Origin: Chryseobacterium salipaludis
Lineage (GTDB): Bacteria > Bacteroidota > Bacteroidia > Flavobacteriales > Weeksellaceae
DNA: 64,000 nucleotides
NCBI RefSeq assembly: GCF_022968825.1
Contig: NZ_JALHKS010000001.1
Coordinates: 248,001-312,000 of the forward strand
Direction of reading: 5' to 3'
Shown here piece by piece: positions 24,418-33,632 of this stretch; position 1 is the stretch's first letter; the number at the start of each line of letters is the position of its first letter. The position numbers and the translations under genes are program-made. Below the pieces are notes generated by a model. It was not told where the DNA came from, made no database searches, and saw only the letters and a list, made by a program, of their open reading frames with translations.

Positions 24418-25911
24418 ATGTCATATCTATTATTAACGTTGCTGCTCTTGCCGCTTGCGGGTGCCTTGCTTCTTTTTGCCTGGAAAAAACCGACGGCTAA
24501 GTTTGTCGCGTTCGCGCTGGCGCTGGTGCAGATGTTTGTCGCATTTTATATGCTTTCAGGCCTGGATTTTAAACCTACCGTGGACGGTGTGCTGCAGTAT
24601 GAGATTAACTATCCGTGGTCTAATTATATTAAAAGTAACCTTCATTTCGGGATTGACGGCATGAGTATGCTGATGGTGCTGCTTACCAATATCCTGGCAC
24701 CACTGATCATTCTTTCCGCCTTTGATGAAAAACCGGGGTACAGCAATAATTTTTATGCCCTGATTCTGCTGATGCAGTTTGGCCTGATCGGTCTGTTCAC
24801 TTCGCTGGACGGATTGCTGTTCTATATCTTCTGGGAAATTACTTTGATCCCGATCTGGCTGATTGCCGGTATCTGGGGACAGGAAAACAAAAAGATTCAG
24901 TTCACAACGCGTTTCTTTGTGTACACCTTTGTTGGTTCCCTCTTCATGCTTTTGGGGCTGATTTATCTGTACACTCAATCTGCTTCTTTCGCACTGACGG
25001 ATCTGTACAATGCCAACCTGAATGAAACCGCACAAACAGTCGTTTTCTGGTTCATTTTCTTTGCATTCGCTGTGAAGCTGCCGATCTTCCCTTTCCATTC
25101 GTGGCAGAGTGATACCTATACGTATTCTCCGGCGCAGGGCTCCATGCTGCTTTCCGGGATTATGCTGAAGATGGCTGTGTTTGGAATGCTGCGGTATTTG
25201 TTGCCGATTACGCCACTGCCGGTTTTGGGAATTTCAGGAAAAATCATTTTAGGGCTTGCCATTATTGGTGTGGTTCACGGAGCGATGATTGCCATCATTC
25301 AAAATGATGCGAAAAGACTGATTGCGTATTCCTCCCTGTCGCACGTAGGCTTAATTACCGCCGGGATGATGGCTTCTGCCATTCTTACGGTCAACGGAAA
25401 CTTCCTAATTGAAGGGGGCGAAGGGTCTTTGATTCAGTCATTTGCACACGGGATCAACGTGGTTGGTTTATTTGTATGCGCAGATGTACTCTACAGAAGA
25501 TTTAAAACCAGAGACATTCGCAAGATGGGCGGCCTGGCAAAGGTGGCACCGAAGTTTGCGATTCTGTTTTTAATCCTGGTATTGGGTTCCATCGCACTGC
25601 CTTTGACCAATGGTTTCATCGGTGAATTTATTTTGATTAAATCTATCTTTGATTATAGTACGGCAGCCGCGGTAATCGCAGGGTTGACCATGATTTTCTC
25701 GTCGGCCTATATGTTCCGGTTTTATGCAAAAGCCATGCTTGGTCCTATCGATGATGTGACGGCAGAAACAGCAACCGACGTTTCAGCAACGGAATTTTCA
25801 GTACTGGCCAGCCTCGTCGTATTCGTGATTCTGCTGGGGATTTTCCCGCAAATCATCCTGAACATGGTGGACAGCCCGCTGCGATTTATCTTTAATCAGA
25901 TGTTACCTTAA
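24418..25911 (+). CDS. nuoM: NADH-quinone oxidoreductase subunit M
   Basis: 497 residues, antiporter-like with about 14 helices. YIFWEITLIPIWLIAGIWG carries the conserved glutamate of helix 5; FHSWQSDTYTYSPAQGSMLL and AYSSLSHVGLI are family signatures. Motif order and length are those of NuoM. ATG three bases after the nuoL stop. Confidence 0.95.
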   Translation: MSYLLLTLLLLPLAGALLLFAWKKPTAKFVAFALALVQMFVAFYMLSGLDFKPTVDGVLQYEINYPWSNYIKSNLHFGIDGMSMLMVLLTNILAPLIILSAFDEKPGYSNNFYALILLMQFGLIGLFTSLDGLLFYIFWEITLIPIWLIAGIWGQENKKIQFTTRFFVYTFVGSLFMLLGLIYLYTQSASFALTDLYNANLNETAQTVVFWFIFFAFAVKLPIFPFHSWQSDTYTYSPAQGSMLLSGIMLKMAVFGMLRYLLPITPLPVLGISGKIILGLAIIGVVHGAMIAIIQNDAKRLIAYSSLSHVGLITAGMMASAILTVNGNFLIEGGEGSLIQSFAHGINVVGLFVCADVLYRRFKTRDIRKMGGLAKVAPKFAILFLILVLGSIALPLTNGFIGEFILIKSIFDYSTAAAVIAGLTMIFSSAYMFRFYAKAMLGPIDDVTAETATDVSATEFSVLASLVVFVILLGIFPQIILNMVDSPLRFIFNQMLP

Positions 25912-25940
25912 AATAACCTAACCAATAAAGAAAACGGAGC

Positions 25941-25956
25941 CCGTTTCACGAAACGG
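25941..25956 (+). other. Hairpin between nuoM and nuoN
   Basis: CCGTTTC (25941-25947) and GAAACGG (25950-25956) form a perfect 7-bp inverted repeat with a two-base centre inside the 71-bp nuoM-nuoN gap. There is no T tract, so it is more likely an RNA-stability or processing hairpin than a terminator. Confidence 0.35.
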
Positions 25957-25982
25957 TTTCCTGATTAAAATACATACTTTAC

Positions 25983-27362
25983 ATGAGCGTTTTAATTATC
26001 ATTTTCCTGACCGCCATTGCTGCTCTATATGCGGGCGTGTATCATCAGGGGAAATTCTCCAGATACATCAGCATTCTGGGGCTGCTGATTGCATTTGTGG
26101 TCAGTTTCCGGGCAGATGCAGCTTTCTTCGCGCAGTATCAGCACATGTTTCACTTTACGGCCAATGCCGCACTCTTTACGCGGGTTACCATTGTGACGAC
26201 GATTTTACTGTTCTTCCTCGGCGGTTTTGCTTTTAGTAATCACCGCAGTCATCAGTCGGAACTGTATGCGCTGATGTTATTTTCACTGTGTGGCGGGATC
26301 GTACTGTTCGGTTTCCAGAACATGGTAACGCTGTTCCTGGGTATTGAAATACTTTCTATTCCTTTATATGTACTGGCCGGAAGTGCCAAAAACGACCTTC
26401 GTTCCAACGAAGCGGCGATCAAGTATTTCCTGATGGGCGCCTTTGCAACCGGTTTCCTTCTTTTTGGTGTCGCATTGGTGTACGGAAGCAGCGGCAGTTT
26501 CGATTTATACCAAATCCATGAGTTCGCCGTGAATAACGCCGATAATACCATGCTGATCCTCGGTGCCGTACTGATGCTTGTTGCTTTAGGGTTTAAGGTG
26601 TCCCTGGCACCGTTCCACATGTGGAGCCCGGACGTATATCAGGGATCGCCGTCACTGATTACTGCTTTCATGATGTCTGTCGTTAAAATTGCGGCCTTCT
26701 TTGCTTTCTATAAATTAATGACATTGGCTTTTGCCGGTATCTTCAGTTCGTGGATTAACATCCTGGGTGTATTGATTATCATTACGCTGCTACTGGCGAA
26801 CGTCATGGGTCTGGCGCAAAGCAATGTAAAGAGAATGCTTGCCTATTCCTCCGTTTCGCATGTGGGTTATTTATGTTTAATATTTTACGGTATTAACAGC
26901 CTTTCCAGTTATAATCTGGCTTTCTATCTTTTCGCCTACTCACTGGCCACTGTGGGTGTGATGATGTGCCTGATCTGGGTGGAAAAAATTAAGCGTGACA
27001 CTTCCTATGTTGCTTTTAAAGGCCTGGGCCGCACCGAACCAATTCTGGCAGTAGCTGCTTCAGTATCTTTACTATCGATGGCGGGGATTCCGCTTACGGC
27101 GGGATTCATGGGTAAGTTTGCCATCTTTACACAGGCTATTGGCGATACCCCGTTTCTTGTACTGATGGCGGTACTTGGTTCTGCTATCTCGATTGCCTAC
27201 TATTTACGTCTCATTATGGTAATGTTCTTCCCGCGTGAAAGCAGTTTTAAAACCTCTGAAACCGTTTCAATGACCTACAATGTGGTAGCTGTGGTTGTGG
27301 TAGTAGCCCTGATCGCCATCGGAATTTTCCCCGATTTGTTTGCGAAGCAATTTGGGATTTAA
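25983..27362 (+). CDS. nuoN: NADH-quinone oxidoreductase subunit N
   Basis: 459 residues, antiporter-like subunit. FLGIEILSIPLYVLAGS carries the conserved glutamate; LAPFHMWSPDVYQGSPSLITAFM and AYSSVSHVGYL are family signatures; AGIPLTAGFMGKFAIF is the discontinuous-helix region. It is the last gene of the operon and ends 19 bases before a strong hairpin terminator. Confidence 0.95.
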   Translation: MSVLIIIFLTAIAALYAGVYHQGKFSRYISILGLLIAFVVSFRADAAFFAQYQHMFHFTANAALFTRVTIVTTILLFFLGGFAFSNHRSHQSELYALMLFSLCGGIVLFGFQNMVTLFLGIEILSIPLYVLAGSAKNDLRSNEAAIKYFLMGAFATGFLLFGVALVYGSSGSFDLYQIHEFAVNNADNTMLILGAVLMLVALGFKVSLAPFHMWSPDVYQGSPSLITAFMMSVVKIAAFFAFYKLMTLAFAGIFSSWINILGVLIIITLLLANVMGLAQSNVKRMLAYSSVSHVGYLCLIFYGINSLSSYNLAFYLFAYSLATVGVMMCLIWVEKIKRDTSYVAFKGLGRTEPILAVAASVSLLSMAGIPLTAGFMGKFAIFTQAIGDTPFLVLMAVLGSAISIAYYLRLIMVMFFPRESSFKTSETVSMTYNVVAVVVVVALIAIGIFPDLFAKQFGI

Positions 27363-27381
27363 TTTTATCTTTTAAAAATAT

Positions 27382-27421
27382 AAACCGCGCAGTGCCATCG
27401 GCACTGCGCGGTTTTTTTTAT
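27382..27421. terminator. Strong bidirectional terminator at the end of the nuo operon
   Basis: Perfect 15-bp inverted repeat AAACCGCGCAGTGCC (27382-27396) / GGCACTGCGCGGTTT (27400-27414) with a 3-nt loop, followed by a run of T on the plus strand and preceded by A/T-rich sequence on the other side. It serves nuoN and the converging mazG gene. Confidence 0.92.
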
Positions 27422-27443
27422 ATCTGATTACCTTTAAAAAAAA

Positions 27444-28217
27444 TTATTTACTTTCCTGTTTCTTAGCTTCCTCCCACAGCGCATCCATTTCCTCGATTGT
27501 CAGATCTGCTACTGATGTTTTTTGTGCAACGGCCAGTTGCTCCATTTGCTGAAAGCGTCGGATGAATTTCTGATTGGTTCTTTCCAGAGCTGCGTCAGGA
27601 TTAATTCCCTGCAGGCGCGCATAGTTAATCAGCGAAAAGAAGACATCTCCCAGTTCCATTTCACGACGGCCCGGCTCTGTCTCTGCCTTAAATTCCTGCA
27701 ACTCCTCCTCTACTTTTACCCAGGCATCATCAGCGGAACCAAACTCGAAACCCACTCCTTTTACTTTATCCTGAATCCGATACGCTTTATCCATACTCGG
27801 CAAGCCTTTCGGGACGCCGGCCAGGATTGATTTGTTGCCTTCCTTTAATTTAAGCTTTTCCCAATTCTGCTTTACTGCCTCTTCATCAGCTGCTTCTGCA
27901 TTACCATAAATGTGCGGATGCCTGAAGATAAGTTTCTCATTAAGGCTGTTAATCACATCAGCAATATCAAAGCTGTTTTTCTCGGCTCCTATTTTTGCAT
28001 AAAACACCAGGTGCAGCAGCACATCGCCCAGCTCTTTTTTGATTTCAGTCAGATCTTCCTCAAGCAGAGCATCAGAAAGCTCATAAACTTCCTCCAGGGT
28101 CAGATGTCGCAATGACTGCAGCGTTTGTTTGCGGTCCCACGGACACTTTTCGCGCAGGTCATCCATAATATCAAGCAGGCGTCCAAAAGCTTCCAACTGT
28201 TCTTTGCGGCTGTTCAT
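27444..28217 (-). CDS. mazG: Nucleoside triphosphate pyrophosphohydrolase MazG
   Basis: 257 residues, two MazG domains. The first has CPWDRKQTLQSLRHLTLEEVYE with the EExxE metal motif and ELGDVLLHLVFYA (ExxD); the second repeats the pattern in weaker form (VEEELQEFKAE, ELGDVFFSLINYARL). MazG hydrolyses NTPs and dNTPs to monophosphates, removing aberrant nucleotides and, in E. coli, lowering ppGpp under stress. Length is usual for the two-domain form. There is no toxin-antitoxin neighbour. Confidence 0.92.
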   Translation of the reverse strand: MNSRKEQLEAFGRLLDIMDDLREKCPWDRKQTLQSLRHLTLEEVYELSDALLEEDLTEIKKELGDVLLHLVFYAKIGAEKNSFDIADVINSLNEKLIFRHPHIYGNAEAADEEAVKQNWEKLKLKEGNKSILAGVPKGLPSMDKAYRIQDKVKGVGFEFGSADDAWVKVEEELQEFKAETEPGRREMELGDVFFSLINYARLQGINPDAALERTNQKFIRRFQQMEQLAVAQKTSVADLTIEEMDALWEEAKKQESK

Positions 28218-28232
28218 AATTTAAATTTTAAA

Positions 28233-28267
28233 TAAATAAAAATCCTGCCCGAAGGTACGGACAGGAT
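28233..28267 (-). terminator. Terminator after the DUF5606 gene
   Basis: Read on the minus strand: ATCCTGTCC, loop, GGGCAGGAT (arms at 28262-28267 and 28242-28247 plus inner GC pairs), followed by TTTTTATTTATTT. It ends the DUF5606 transcript ahead of mazG. Confidence 0.75.
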
Positions 28268-28315
28268 GGTATAGTTGAAAAACGGCCACTTGTGCAGCCA
28301 TCAGTTTTTTTAATA

Positions 28316-28771
28316 CTATTTTTCCGCAGTTTCAGCAGCTTCGGCAGTTTCGTTTTCGGCAGTTGCTTCTTCGGGTTTAACGAAGCTTTCCGGTGTAATG
28401 TATCCTGCTTTGTGCAAAATATTGTACCATTGTGCCAGCTTCTTCATATCAGAAATATAAACACGACCGGTGTCATAATTTGGTAGGGCTTTGCTCATCA
28501 GGTCACGCAGTTCCGCATCGGAAGATTTGTGAGAAATCGTTTCTTTGTAATCTTCTGCCTTTGCCAGATTTTCGAAAACATCAAACAAAGGAACTTCATT
28601 ATCCACGGTGAACATCGCAATATTATCCAGCAGGCTCACCTGTGAAGAATTGGCAATGCTTGCTTTCTTTTTGGTAAGGACATCTTCCACGATGAATCCG
28701 CTTTTCAGCTGCGAAATCAACTTATAAAGGCCCGGCTTTCCGGAAATGGAAATTATTTTTTCTAACTGCAT
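28316..28771 (-). CDS. DUF5606 family protein
   Basis: 151 residues beginning MQLEKIISISGKPGLYKLI, the diagnostic opening of a flavobacterial family. An SH3-like N-terminal part (SGKPGLYKLISQLKSGFIVED) is followed by a helical middle and an acidic, alanine- and glutamate-rich tail (after about 130) that looks disordered. No signal peptide; cytosolic. Molecular role unknown. It lies 47 bases downstream of def and is closed by a terminator. Confidence 0.85.
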   Translation of the reverse strand: MQLEKIISISGKPGLYKLISQLKSGFIVEDVLTKKKASIANSSQVSLLDNIAMFTVDNEVPLFDVFENLAKAEDYKETISHKSSDAELRDLMSKALPNYDTGRVYISDMKKLAQWYNILHKAGYITPESFVKPEEATAENETAEAAETAEK

Positions 28772-28818
28772 TTTCTTTATTTTAAATTTTTAAGCTTTCA
28801 ATTATCTGTTTTTGACGG

Positions 28819-29391
28819 TTATTTCGGGAACCGCATCTTGTAATTCACCGCAACATCGCCGTGGCTGATCTTCATCAGTTTGCCTTTCACCAGTTTCTTT
28901 TTTAAAGAACTGATGCGGTCAGTGAAAAGGATTCCTTCGATATGATCATATTCATGCTGAATAACGCGGGCACGAATATCCGAAAAAGTTTCGGTTCGTT
29001 TCTCGAAATTTTCATCATAATATTCGATCAGGATGGTTTCTTTTCTTTTTACATCTTCGCGCACATCGGGGATGGAAAGGCAACCTTCGTTAAACTTCCA
29101 TTCCTCACCGCTTTCTTCCAGAATTCTGGCGTTGATAAACACCTTGCGGAAATCTTTCAGTTCCTCCGCGATATCTTCGTAATCCTCATCTTCGGCCAGC
29201 GGACGCACATCAATCACAAAAAGGCGAATATCCAAGCCGATCTGAGGTGCTGCCAGGCCGATTCCATTCGCGCTTTGCATCGTTTCAAACATATTGCTGA
29301 TCAGTTCTTCCAGCCCCGGATAATCGGGCGTAATATCTGTACATTTTTTGCGCAGCACGGCATCGCCGAATGCTCTGATGGGTAGTATCAT
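28819..29391 (-). CDS. def: Peptide deformylase
   Basis: 190 residues with all three family motifs: GIGLAAPQ (43-50), EGCLSIP (102-108, the metal-binding cysteine) and QHEYDH (145-150, the two histidines and catalytic glutamate). It removes the formyl group from nascent proteins. An acidic insertion (AEDEDYEDIAEELKD, about 66-80) is seen often in Bacteroidetes forms. Its ATG overlaps the stop of ruvX by four bases, so the pair is translationally coupled. Confidence 0.96.
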   Translation of the reverse strand: MILPIRAFGDAVLRKKCTDITPDYPGLEELISNMFETMQSANGIGLAAPQIGLDIRLFVIDVRPLAEDEDYEDIAEELKDFRKVFINARILEESGEEWKFNEGCLSIPDVREDVKRKETILIEYYDENFEKRTETFSDIRARVIQHEYDHIEGILFTDRISSLKKKLVKGKLMKISHGDVAVNYKMRFPK

Positions 29392-29804
29392 TTCTGTATC
29401 TGTTCTAAATAATTTTGCAAAATCAGTGTGGCACTGACTTTATCAATGAGTCCTTTTTCCTGCCTTTTCTTTTTATTCTTGCCACTTTGCGAAATGTAGT
29501 ACGACGCAATCCGCGATGTAAACCGTTCATCAAAACGTTTGATCTGCAACAGCGGAAACTTTTTTTCGAGCTCCGCTATAAAGGCAAGAATATCCTCTTC
29601 CACGGCAGACATATTTCCGCGCAGGTCAACCGGCTGCCCGATGACCACTGTTTCTACTTTATTTAAAGCAAAATATTGCTCCAGAAAAGTAAATATGGCA
29701 GACGTAGGAACCGTTTCCAAACCACTGGCAATCATCTGAAGATCATCAGTAGCTGCCAGCCCGCAGCGCGCTTTTCCATAATCAATAGCCAGAATTTGGG
29801 ACAT
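29388..29804 (-). CDS. ruvX: Holliday junction resolvase-like RuvX/YqgF
   Basis: 138 residues from the ATG giving MSQILAIDYGKARCGLA; an upstream in-frame ATG would add residues absent from the family. RNase H-like fold: IDYG with the first catalytic aspartate (residue 7), VIGQPVDLRGNMS in the middle, FDERFTSR, and the late aspartate in GLIDKVSATLIL. YqgF-type proteins process pre-16S rRNA 5' ends in E. coli; the resolvase name is historical. A TAAATTTG -7 box lies just upstream (complement of 29810-29817), leaving a very short leader. Confidence 0.92.
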   Translation of the reverse strand: MSQILAIDYGKARCGLAATDDLQMIASGLETVPTSAIFTFLEQYFALNKVETVVIGQPVDLRGNMSAVEEDILAFIAELEKKFPLLQIKRFDERFTSRIASYYISQSGKNKKKRQEKGLIDKVSATLILQNYLEQIQK

Positions 29805-29914
29805 GCCTGCAAATTTAATAAATTTTTGAGAGAAAGGATGCGGCCACATTTACAGAATCAATCATGCAGGTCCGGAAATATTGCCTATTTTTAAACCACC
29901 AAAAAACAGCTGTC

Positions 29915-30406
29915 ATGAAAACATTAATCCTGGTACGCCATGCCAGAGCCGACTGGCCGGAAAACACCGAAGACTTCGACCGCCCGCTTACTGCGCAGGG
30001 TGCGGATAATGCAGCACGGATGGCACGCTATCTTTGCGAACAACAGATTACAATTGATCGCTTTTATACCAGCCCGGCACGGCGCACTTCGGATACCTGT
30101 GATATTTTTAATAAAGAATTTGGAATTGAAGTAAAATCTGATCAGCGCTTATATCACCCGTCCGAAGAGAATTTCGAATCGGTGATTACAGAAGTTGAAG
30201 ACCGTCTGGAAACCATCGCTTTATTTTCACACAACAACGGTATTTCCAATTTTGCCAATCACATGTCCGAGGATGTTTTTATGTTTCCTACCTGTGGCGT
30301 GGCGGGCTTTAGAATTCACTGCGAAGAATGGTCCCAGTTTCACGGCGCAAAGAAAGAACTCATCTTCTTTTACGAGCCGAAGAAATTGCTGGATGCAGCG
30401 AAATAG
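29915..30406 (+). CDS. SixA-type histidine phosphatase
   Basis: 163 residues from the ATG giving MKTLILVRHARADWPEN. RHA near residues 8-10 is the phosphohistidine-accepting RH motif; DRPLTAQGADNAARMARYL, TSPARRTSDTC and FSHNNGISNFANHM (second active-site histidine) follow in family order. SixA in E. coli removes phosphate from histidine-phosphotransfer proteins; the substrate here is unknown. It diverges from ruvX and is closed by a shared terminator. Confidence 0.87.
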   Translation: MKTLILVRHARADWPENTEDFDRPLTAQGADNAARMARYLCEQQITIDRFYTSPARRTSDTCDIFNKEFGIEVKSDQRLYHPSEENFESVITEVEDRLETIALFSHNNGISNFANHMSEDVFMFPTCGVAGFRIHCEEWSQFHGAKKELIFFYEPKKLLDAAK

Positions 30407-30421
30407 ATCGGCACTAAAATA

Positions 30422-30453
30422 AAATCCTCAGCCGGCGGCTGAGGATTTTTGTA
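30422..30453. terminator. Bidirectional terminator between the SixA-like and serine hydrolase genes
   Basis: Perfect 12-bp inverted repeat AAATCCTCAGCC (30422-30433) / GGCTGAGGATTT (30437-30448), 3-nt loop, with TTTTGT on the right and A-rich DNA on the left. Located between convergent genes. Confidence 0.9.
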
Positions 30454-30456
30454 TTC

Positions 30457-32022
30457 TTATTTAGACTTTTTATCTTCTACTTTTTTGAAGTCAAGGTCAT
30501 CAAAGTCAAAACTGAAATCAGTAACATCAGAAATGGCTTTCATGGTAGCTCCCGTCGCCTGACCGTTTTCGTCCAACTGGAAATTCACAAAAGCATCAGC
30601 ATCGTAGCTGCGGTCATCCCAGCGGACAATCATCACATTGGGTGTGTACGGCAACAGATCACCCTTAAGTCTTGGCGAAGTCTTACTTACAAAACGCAGC
30701 GCTTTTCCTTCGCGCGAAACAGTAACATCACCAAACCACGGATCGCGGTAAGTTCCGGTAATCTGTCCATCGGCGATCTGCTGCTTTTTGTCTTTGGCGA
30801 ATTTGGCAGAACGGTCGTAGATGTCTTTCTTCTCTTTTTCGTAACCTGCGTTAATTTTCGCCATTCTTTCACCGTAAGTCGTAAGCCAGTTACGGTCGTT
30901 TAATCCCAAATAAGCGTCTTTGATCGTGTTGGTAATAGCTGTGAAAGCAGCACCGCTCTGCTGGTTGGTCAGTACCGTGATTCCCAGTTTCATATCAGGG
31001 ATCAAGGTGAACTGCGTTACAGTTCCAATAAGTCCACCGGTATGATATACTTGCTTATGTCCTTTCACATCGGTCAGGAACCAGCCCAGCCCATAACCGC
31101 CAAAATTGGAATCATAGGGGTTTTTAAGCGCCACAGGAGTCGGCATCTGCAGATTCCAGAGTTGCTGGATCTGGCGGTCCGAAACCAGCTTTTTGCCGTC
31201 GCGTGTCGTAAAGCCGTTCATCAGGAATTCTGCCCAGGTATTCATATCCGTGATATTACTCACAATACCACCGGCTGCATTCGCCGTTTCGTTCCAGTCG
31301 TGCGGAACTGCAATTGCCTTCCCATCTACGGGGGCGTGTGCGGAAATGATATTGGATACGCTGGCAGCCATCGCACGGTTGTAGCTTCCATAACTGGAAT
31401 TCATACCGACAGGTTTTAAAATGCGCTGTTCAATAAACTCAGCCCAGGAAAGACCGGAAAGACGCGTAATCACTTCTCCCGCTACAATAAACATGATATT
31501 ATTATAATCCAGAGAGTTGCGGAATTTATTTTCCGGTTTGAGGTATCGAACATTATGGATGATATCCGCAATCGTTTGTGTGCCGCCTTCCGGGAAAAAC
31601 ATCAGGTCTCCCTGCCCCAGCCCCAGGCCGGTGCGGTGCGTAATGAGATCTTTAACGGTTACCTGCTGCGAAACATACGGATCATACATTTGAAATTCCG
31701 GAATGAACTTAGTCACCGGATCGTCAAAGCTTAATTTTCCTTCATCGGCCAGAATTGCCAGCGCAGTGGCCGTGAATCCTTTTGAATTGGAAGCAATACC
31801 AACCAAAGTGTTCGCATCCATCGGCTGATTGTTGATCATGCTCCGGATCCCAAACCCTTTGGCATAGACGGTTTTTCCGTCTTTCACAATTCCAACGGAA
31901 ATACCGGGTACGTCAAAAGTCTTCAGGGTTTCCTGAATCAGCTGATCCAGTCTTTGCTCCGCAATCTGCGCAAAATTTAAAACTACTGCAAATAACAGCA
32001 GAAAAGAGATTTTTGATTTCAT
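30457..32022 (-). CDS. Serine hydrolase of the class C beta-lactamase/PBP family
   Basis: 521 residues with a signal peptide (about 1-19, ending NFAQ). The beta-lactamase domain (about 25-370) shows SNSK at 78-81 (nucleophile serine and general-base lysine), YNN at 173-175 and HTGG near 335 in place of KTG, the pattern of class C-like esterases and D-amino-acid peptidases. A C-terminal beta-rich domain (about 400-505) resembles the DUF3471 module. It is exported. Substrate cannot be assigned; true beta-lactamase activity is unlikely without a typical KTG. A TACCTTTG -7 box lies at the complement of 32037-32044. Confidence 0.87.
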   Translation of the reverse strand: MKSKISFLLLFAVVLNFAQIAEQRLDQLIQETLKTFDVPGISVGIVKDGKTVYAKGFGIRSMINNQPMDANTLVGIASNSKGFTATALAILADEGKLSFDDPVTKFIPEFQMYDPYVSQQVTVKDLITHRTGLGLGQGDLMFFPEGGTQTIADIIHNVRYLKPENKFRNSLDYNNIMFIVAGEVITRLSGLSWAEFIEQRILKPVGMNSSYGSYNRAMAASVSNIISAHAPVDGKAIAVPHDWNETANAAGGIVSNITDMNTWAEFLMNGFTTRDGKKLVSDRQIQQLWNLQMPTPVALKNPYDSNFGGYGLGWFLTDVKGHKQVYHTGGLIGTVTQFTLIPDMKLGITVLTNQQSGAAFTAITNTIKDAYLGLNDRNWLTTYGERMAKINAGYEKEKKDIYDRSAKFAKDKKQQIADGQITGTYRDPWFGDVTVSREGKALRFVSKTSPRLKGDLLPYTPNVMIVRWDDRSYDADAFVNFQLDENGQATGATMKAISDVTDFSFDFDDLDFKKVEDKKSK

Positions 32023-32206
32023 TAATACAGTTTTTTCAAAGGTAAAGATTTTTTAAAAGAGCATTTCAGCTTTCCCTCGCTAATCTGATTGTATTCAATA
32101 TAACTTTAATTATGTAAAGCTAACCGAGGCACTAATCTTGCTCGGTAGGAAGAGCAGTTTTACAGAAAAAAATAAAAACAAGTGCGCGAAATGACGATGA
32201 ACTGCT

Positions 32207-32238
32207 GCTTTAAAATCGCACGTAAAACATTAACTTTG
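32207..32238 (+). promoter_or_regulatory. Likely pyrE-pyrF promoter
   Basis: TAACTTTG at 32231-32238 matches the TAnnTTTG -7 element, with a TTTA string about 18 bases upstream in place of TTTG. The start codon is at 32256. Confidence 0.45.
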
Positions 32239-32255
32239 TGCTAAACCCACCCTAC

Positions 32256-33614
32256 ATGGAAAATAAGAAATCTTTTTTTCTCGAGTGCTATGAGCTCGGC
32301 ATTATTAAATTTGGTCGCTTTACCTTAAAATCCGGCATTGAAAGTCCGTTCTATGTGGATTTGCGCCCGCTGGCGTCAGACCCGAAAATCCTGAAAAAAC
32401 TGGCCAATTATCTGCTGGATATGCTTCCGCTGGATAATTTTGATTTAATCTGCGGGGTACCTTATGCCGCCTTACCGATGGCAACTGCCATGTCGCTGGA
32501 AAGTTATCTGCCGCTCATCATTAAAAGAAAAGAAGCAAAAAAGTACGGCACGGCAAAAATGATCGAAGGGATTTATACGAAGGGACAAAACTGCCTGCTG
32601 GTGGAAGATGTGATTACCTCGGGTGCTTCGCTGCTGGAAACAATTCCCGATATTGAAGAAGAAGGAATCACCGTTTCTGATATTGTCGTAGTACTGGATC
32701 GCCAGCAAGGTGGGAAAGAACGGCTGGAAAAACGCGGGTACCGGGTACACACTTTATTTACTATTTCCGAAATCTGCGGCTGGCTGAAGGAAGAAGGCCA
32801 TCTCGCGGATGATGAAATCCTGCGCATCCGTGAATTTCTGAATGGTGATACGGTGCACTTCGAAGAGGAAAAACGCCTCTCTTACGAGCAGAAGCTCGAA
32901 ATCTGTGATCATTCTGTCGCGCAGAAACTGCTTAATATCGCCATTGAAAAGAAAACGAATCTGATTGTTTCGGCAGATGTAACCACCACACAGCAATTGC
33001 TGGAACTGGCTGAAAAAGTGGGACCTCATATCGCCGCGCTTAAAACCCATATTGATGTCATCCTGGATTTTGATCCGGACCAAACAATCTTGCCTCTTAA
33101 AGACCTGGCAAGCAAATATAATTTCCTGCTTATGGAGGACCGCAAGTTCGCGGACATTGGCAATACCCAGGAATTACAGTTCTCCTACGGGATGTACAAG
33201 ATTTCCAACTGGGCAGATTTTGTGACGGCGCAGGTTATTGCCGGCTATGACTCACTGGACTGTTTCCGAAATGTAGGCGTGGTTGCTATTCTGGGCATGT
33301 CTTCTTCCGGGACGCTGACCCACAAATTGTATCGTGACGAAGCGACCGGGATCGCCATTTCGCACCCCAATGTTTTCGGTGGTGTGGCCCAAAACCAGGT
33401 GCCGCCGGAGTTGCTTCTGTTTACGCCGGGTATCAGCATGCAGGACCAGGGCGACGGAAAGGGGCAGCAATATAATACGCCTGAGCACGCTTTCGGTCAA
33501 TTGCACACAGACTTTATGATTGTGGGACGCGGTATTTATAAAAGTGATGATCCCGAGAAAGCCGCGCTGGATTACAAGATCGCGGGTTGGAATGCGTATG
33601 CCTCCAGTCTATAA
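32256..33614 (+). CDS. pyrE-pyrF: Fused orotate phosphoribosyltransferase / OMP decarboxylase
   Basis: 452 residues from the ATG giving MENKKSFFLECYELG. The N-terminal half (about 1-200) is a phosphoribosyltransferase: FTLKSGIESPFYVDLR, ICGVPYAALPMA and the PRPP motif VEDVITSGAS (116-125). A linker near 200-215 leads to a TIM-barrel decarboxylase (about 215-452) with SADVT, ALKTHIDV, MEDRKFADIGNT (293-304, catalytic Lys297 and Asp300) and VGRGIY. The order OPRT-ODC and the DRKFADIGNT wording are those of eukaryotic UMP synthase rather than the usual bacterial DxKxxDIPNT. It would convert orotate to UMP in one polypeptide. Confidence 0.92.
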   Translation: MENKKSFFLECYELGIIKFGRFTLKSGIESPFYVDLRPLASDPKILKKLANYLLDMLPLDNFDLICGVPYAALPMATAMSLESYLPLIIKRKEAKKYGTAKMIEGIYTKGQNCLLVEDVITSGASLLETIPDIEEEGITVSDIVVVLDRQQGGKERLEKRGYRVHTLFTISEICGWLKEEGHLADDEILRIREFLNGDTVHFEEEKRLSYEQKLEICDHSVAQKLLNIAIEKKTNLIVSADVTTTQQLLELAEKVGPHIAALKTHIDVILDFDPDQTILPLKDLASKYNFLLMEDRKFADIGNTQELQFSYGMYKISNWADFVTAQVIAGYDSLDCFRNVGVVAILGMSSSGTLTHKLYRDEATGIAISHPNVFGGVAQNQVPPELLLFTPGISMQDQGDGKGQQYNTPEHAFGQLHTDFMIVGRGIYKSDDPEKAALDYKIAGWNAYASSL

Positions 33615-33632
33615 TTAATTTAAAATAAGAAT

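Noticed and set aside
24556-25098. 180-codon frame on the minus strand inside nuoM
   Set aside because: Composition rich in Gln, Asn and Cys typical of the shadow of a membrane protein; no start context or family.
30457-32022. Serine hydrolase as an antibiotic resistance beta-lactamase
   Set aside because: The third motif is HTGG rather than KTG, and the DUF3471-like C-terminus fits esterase or peptidase relatives; no resistance claim is supported.
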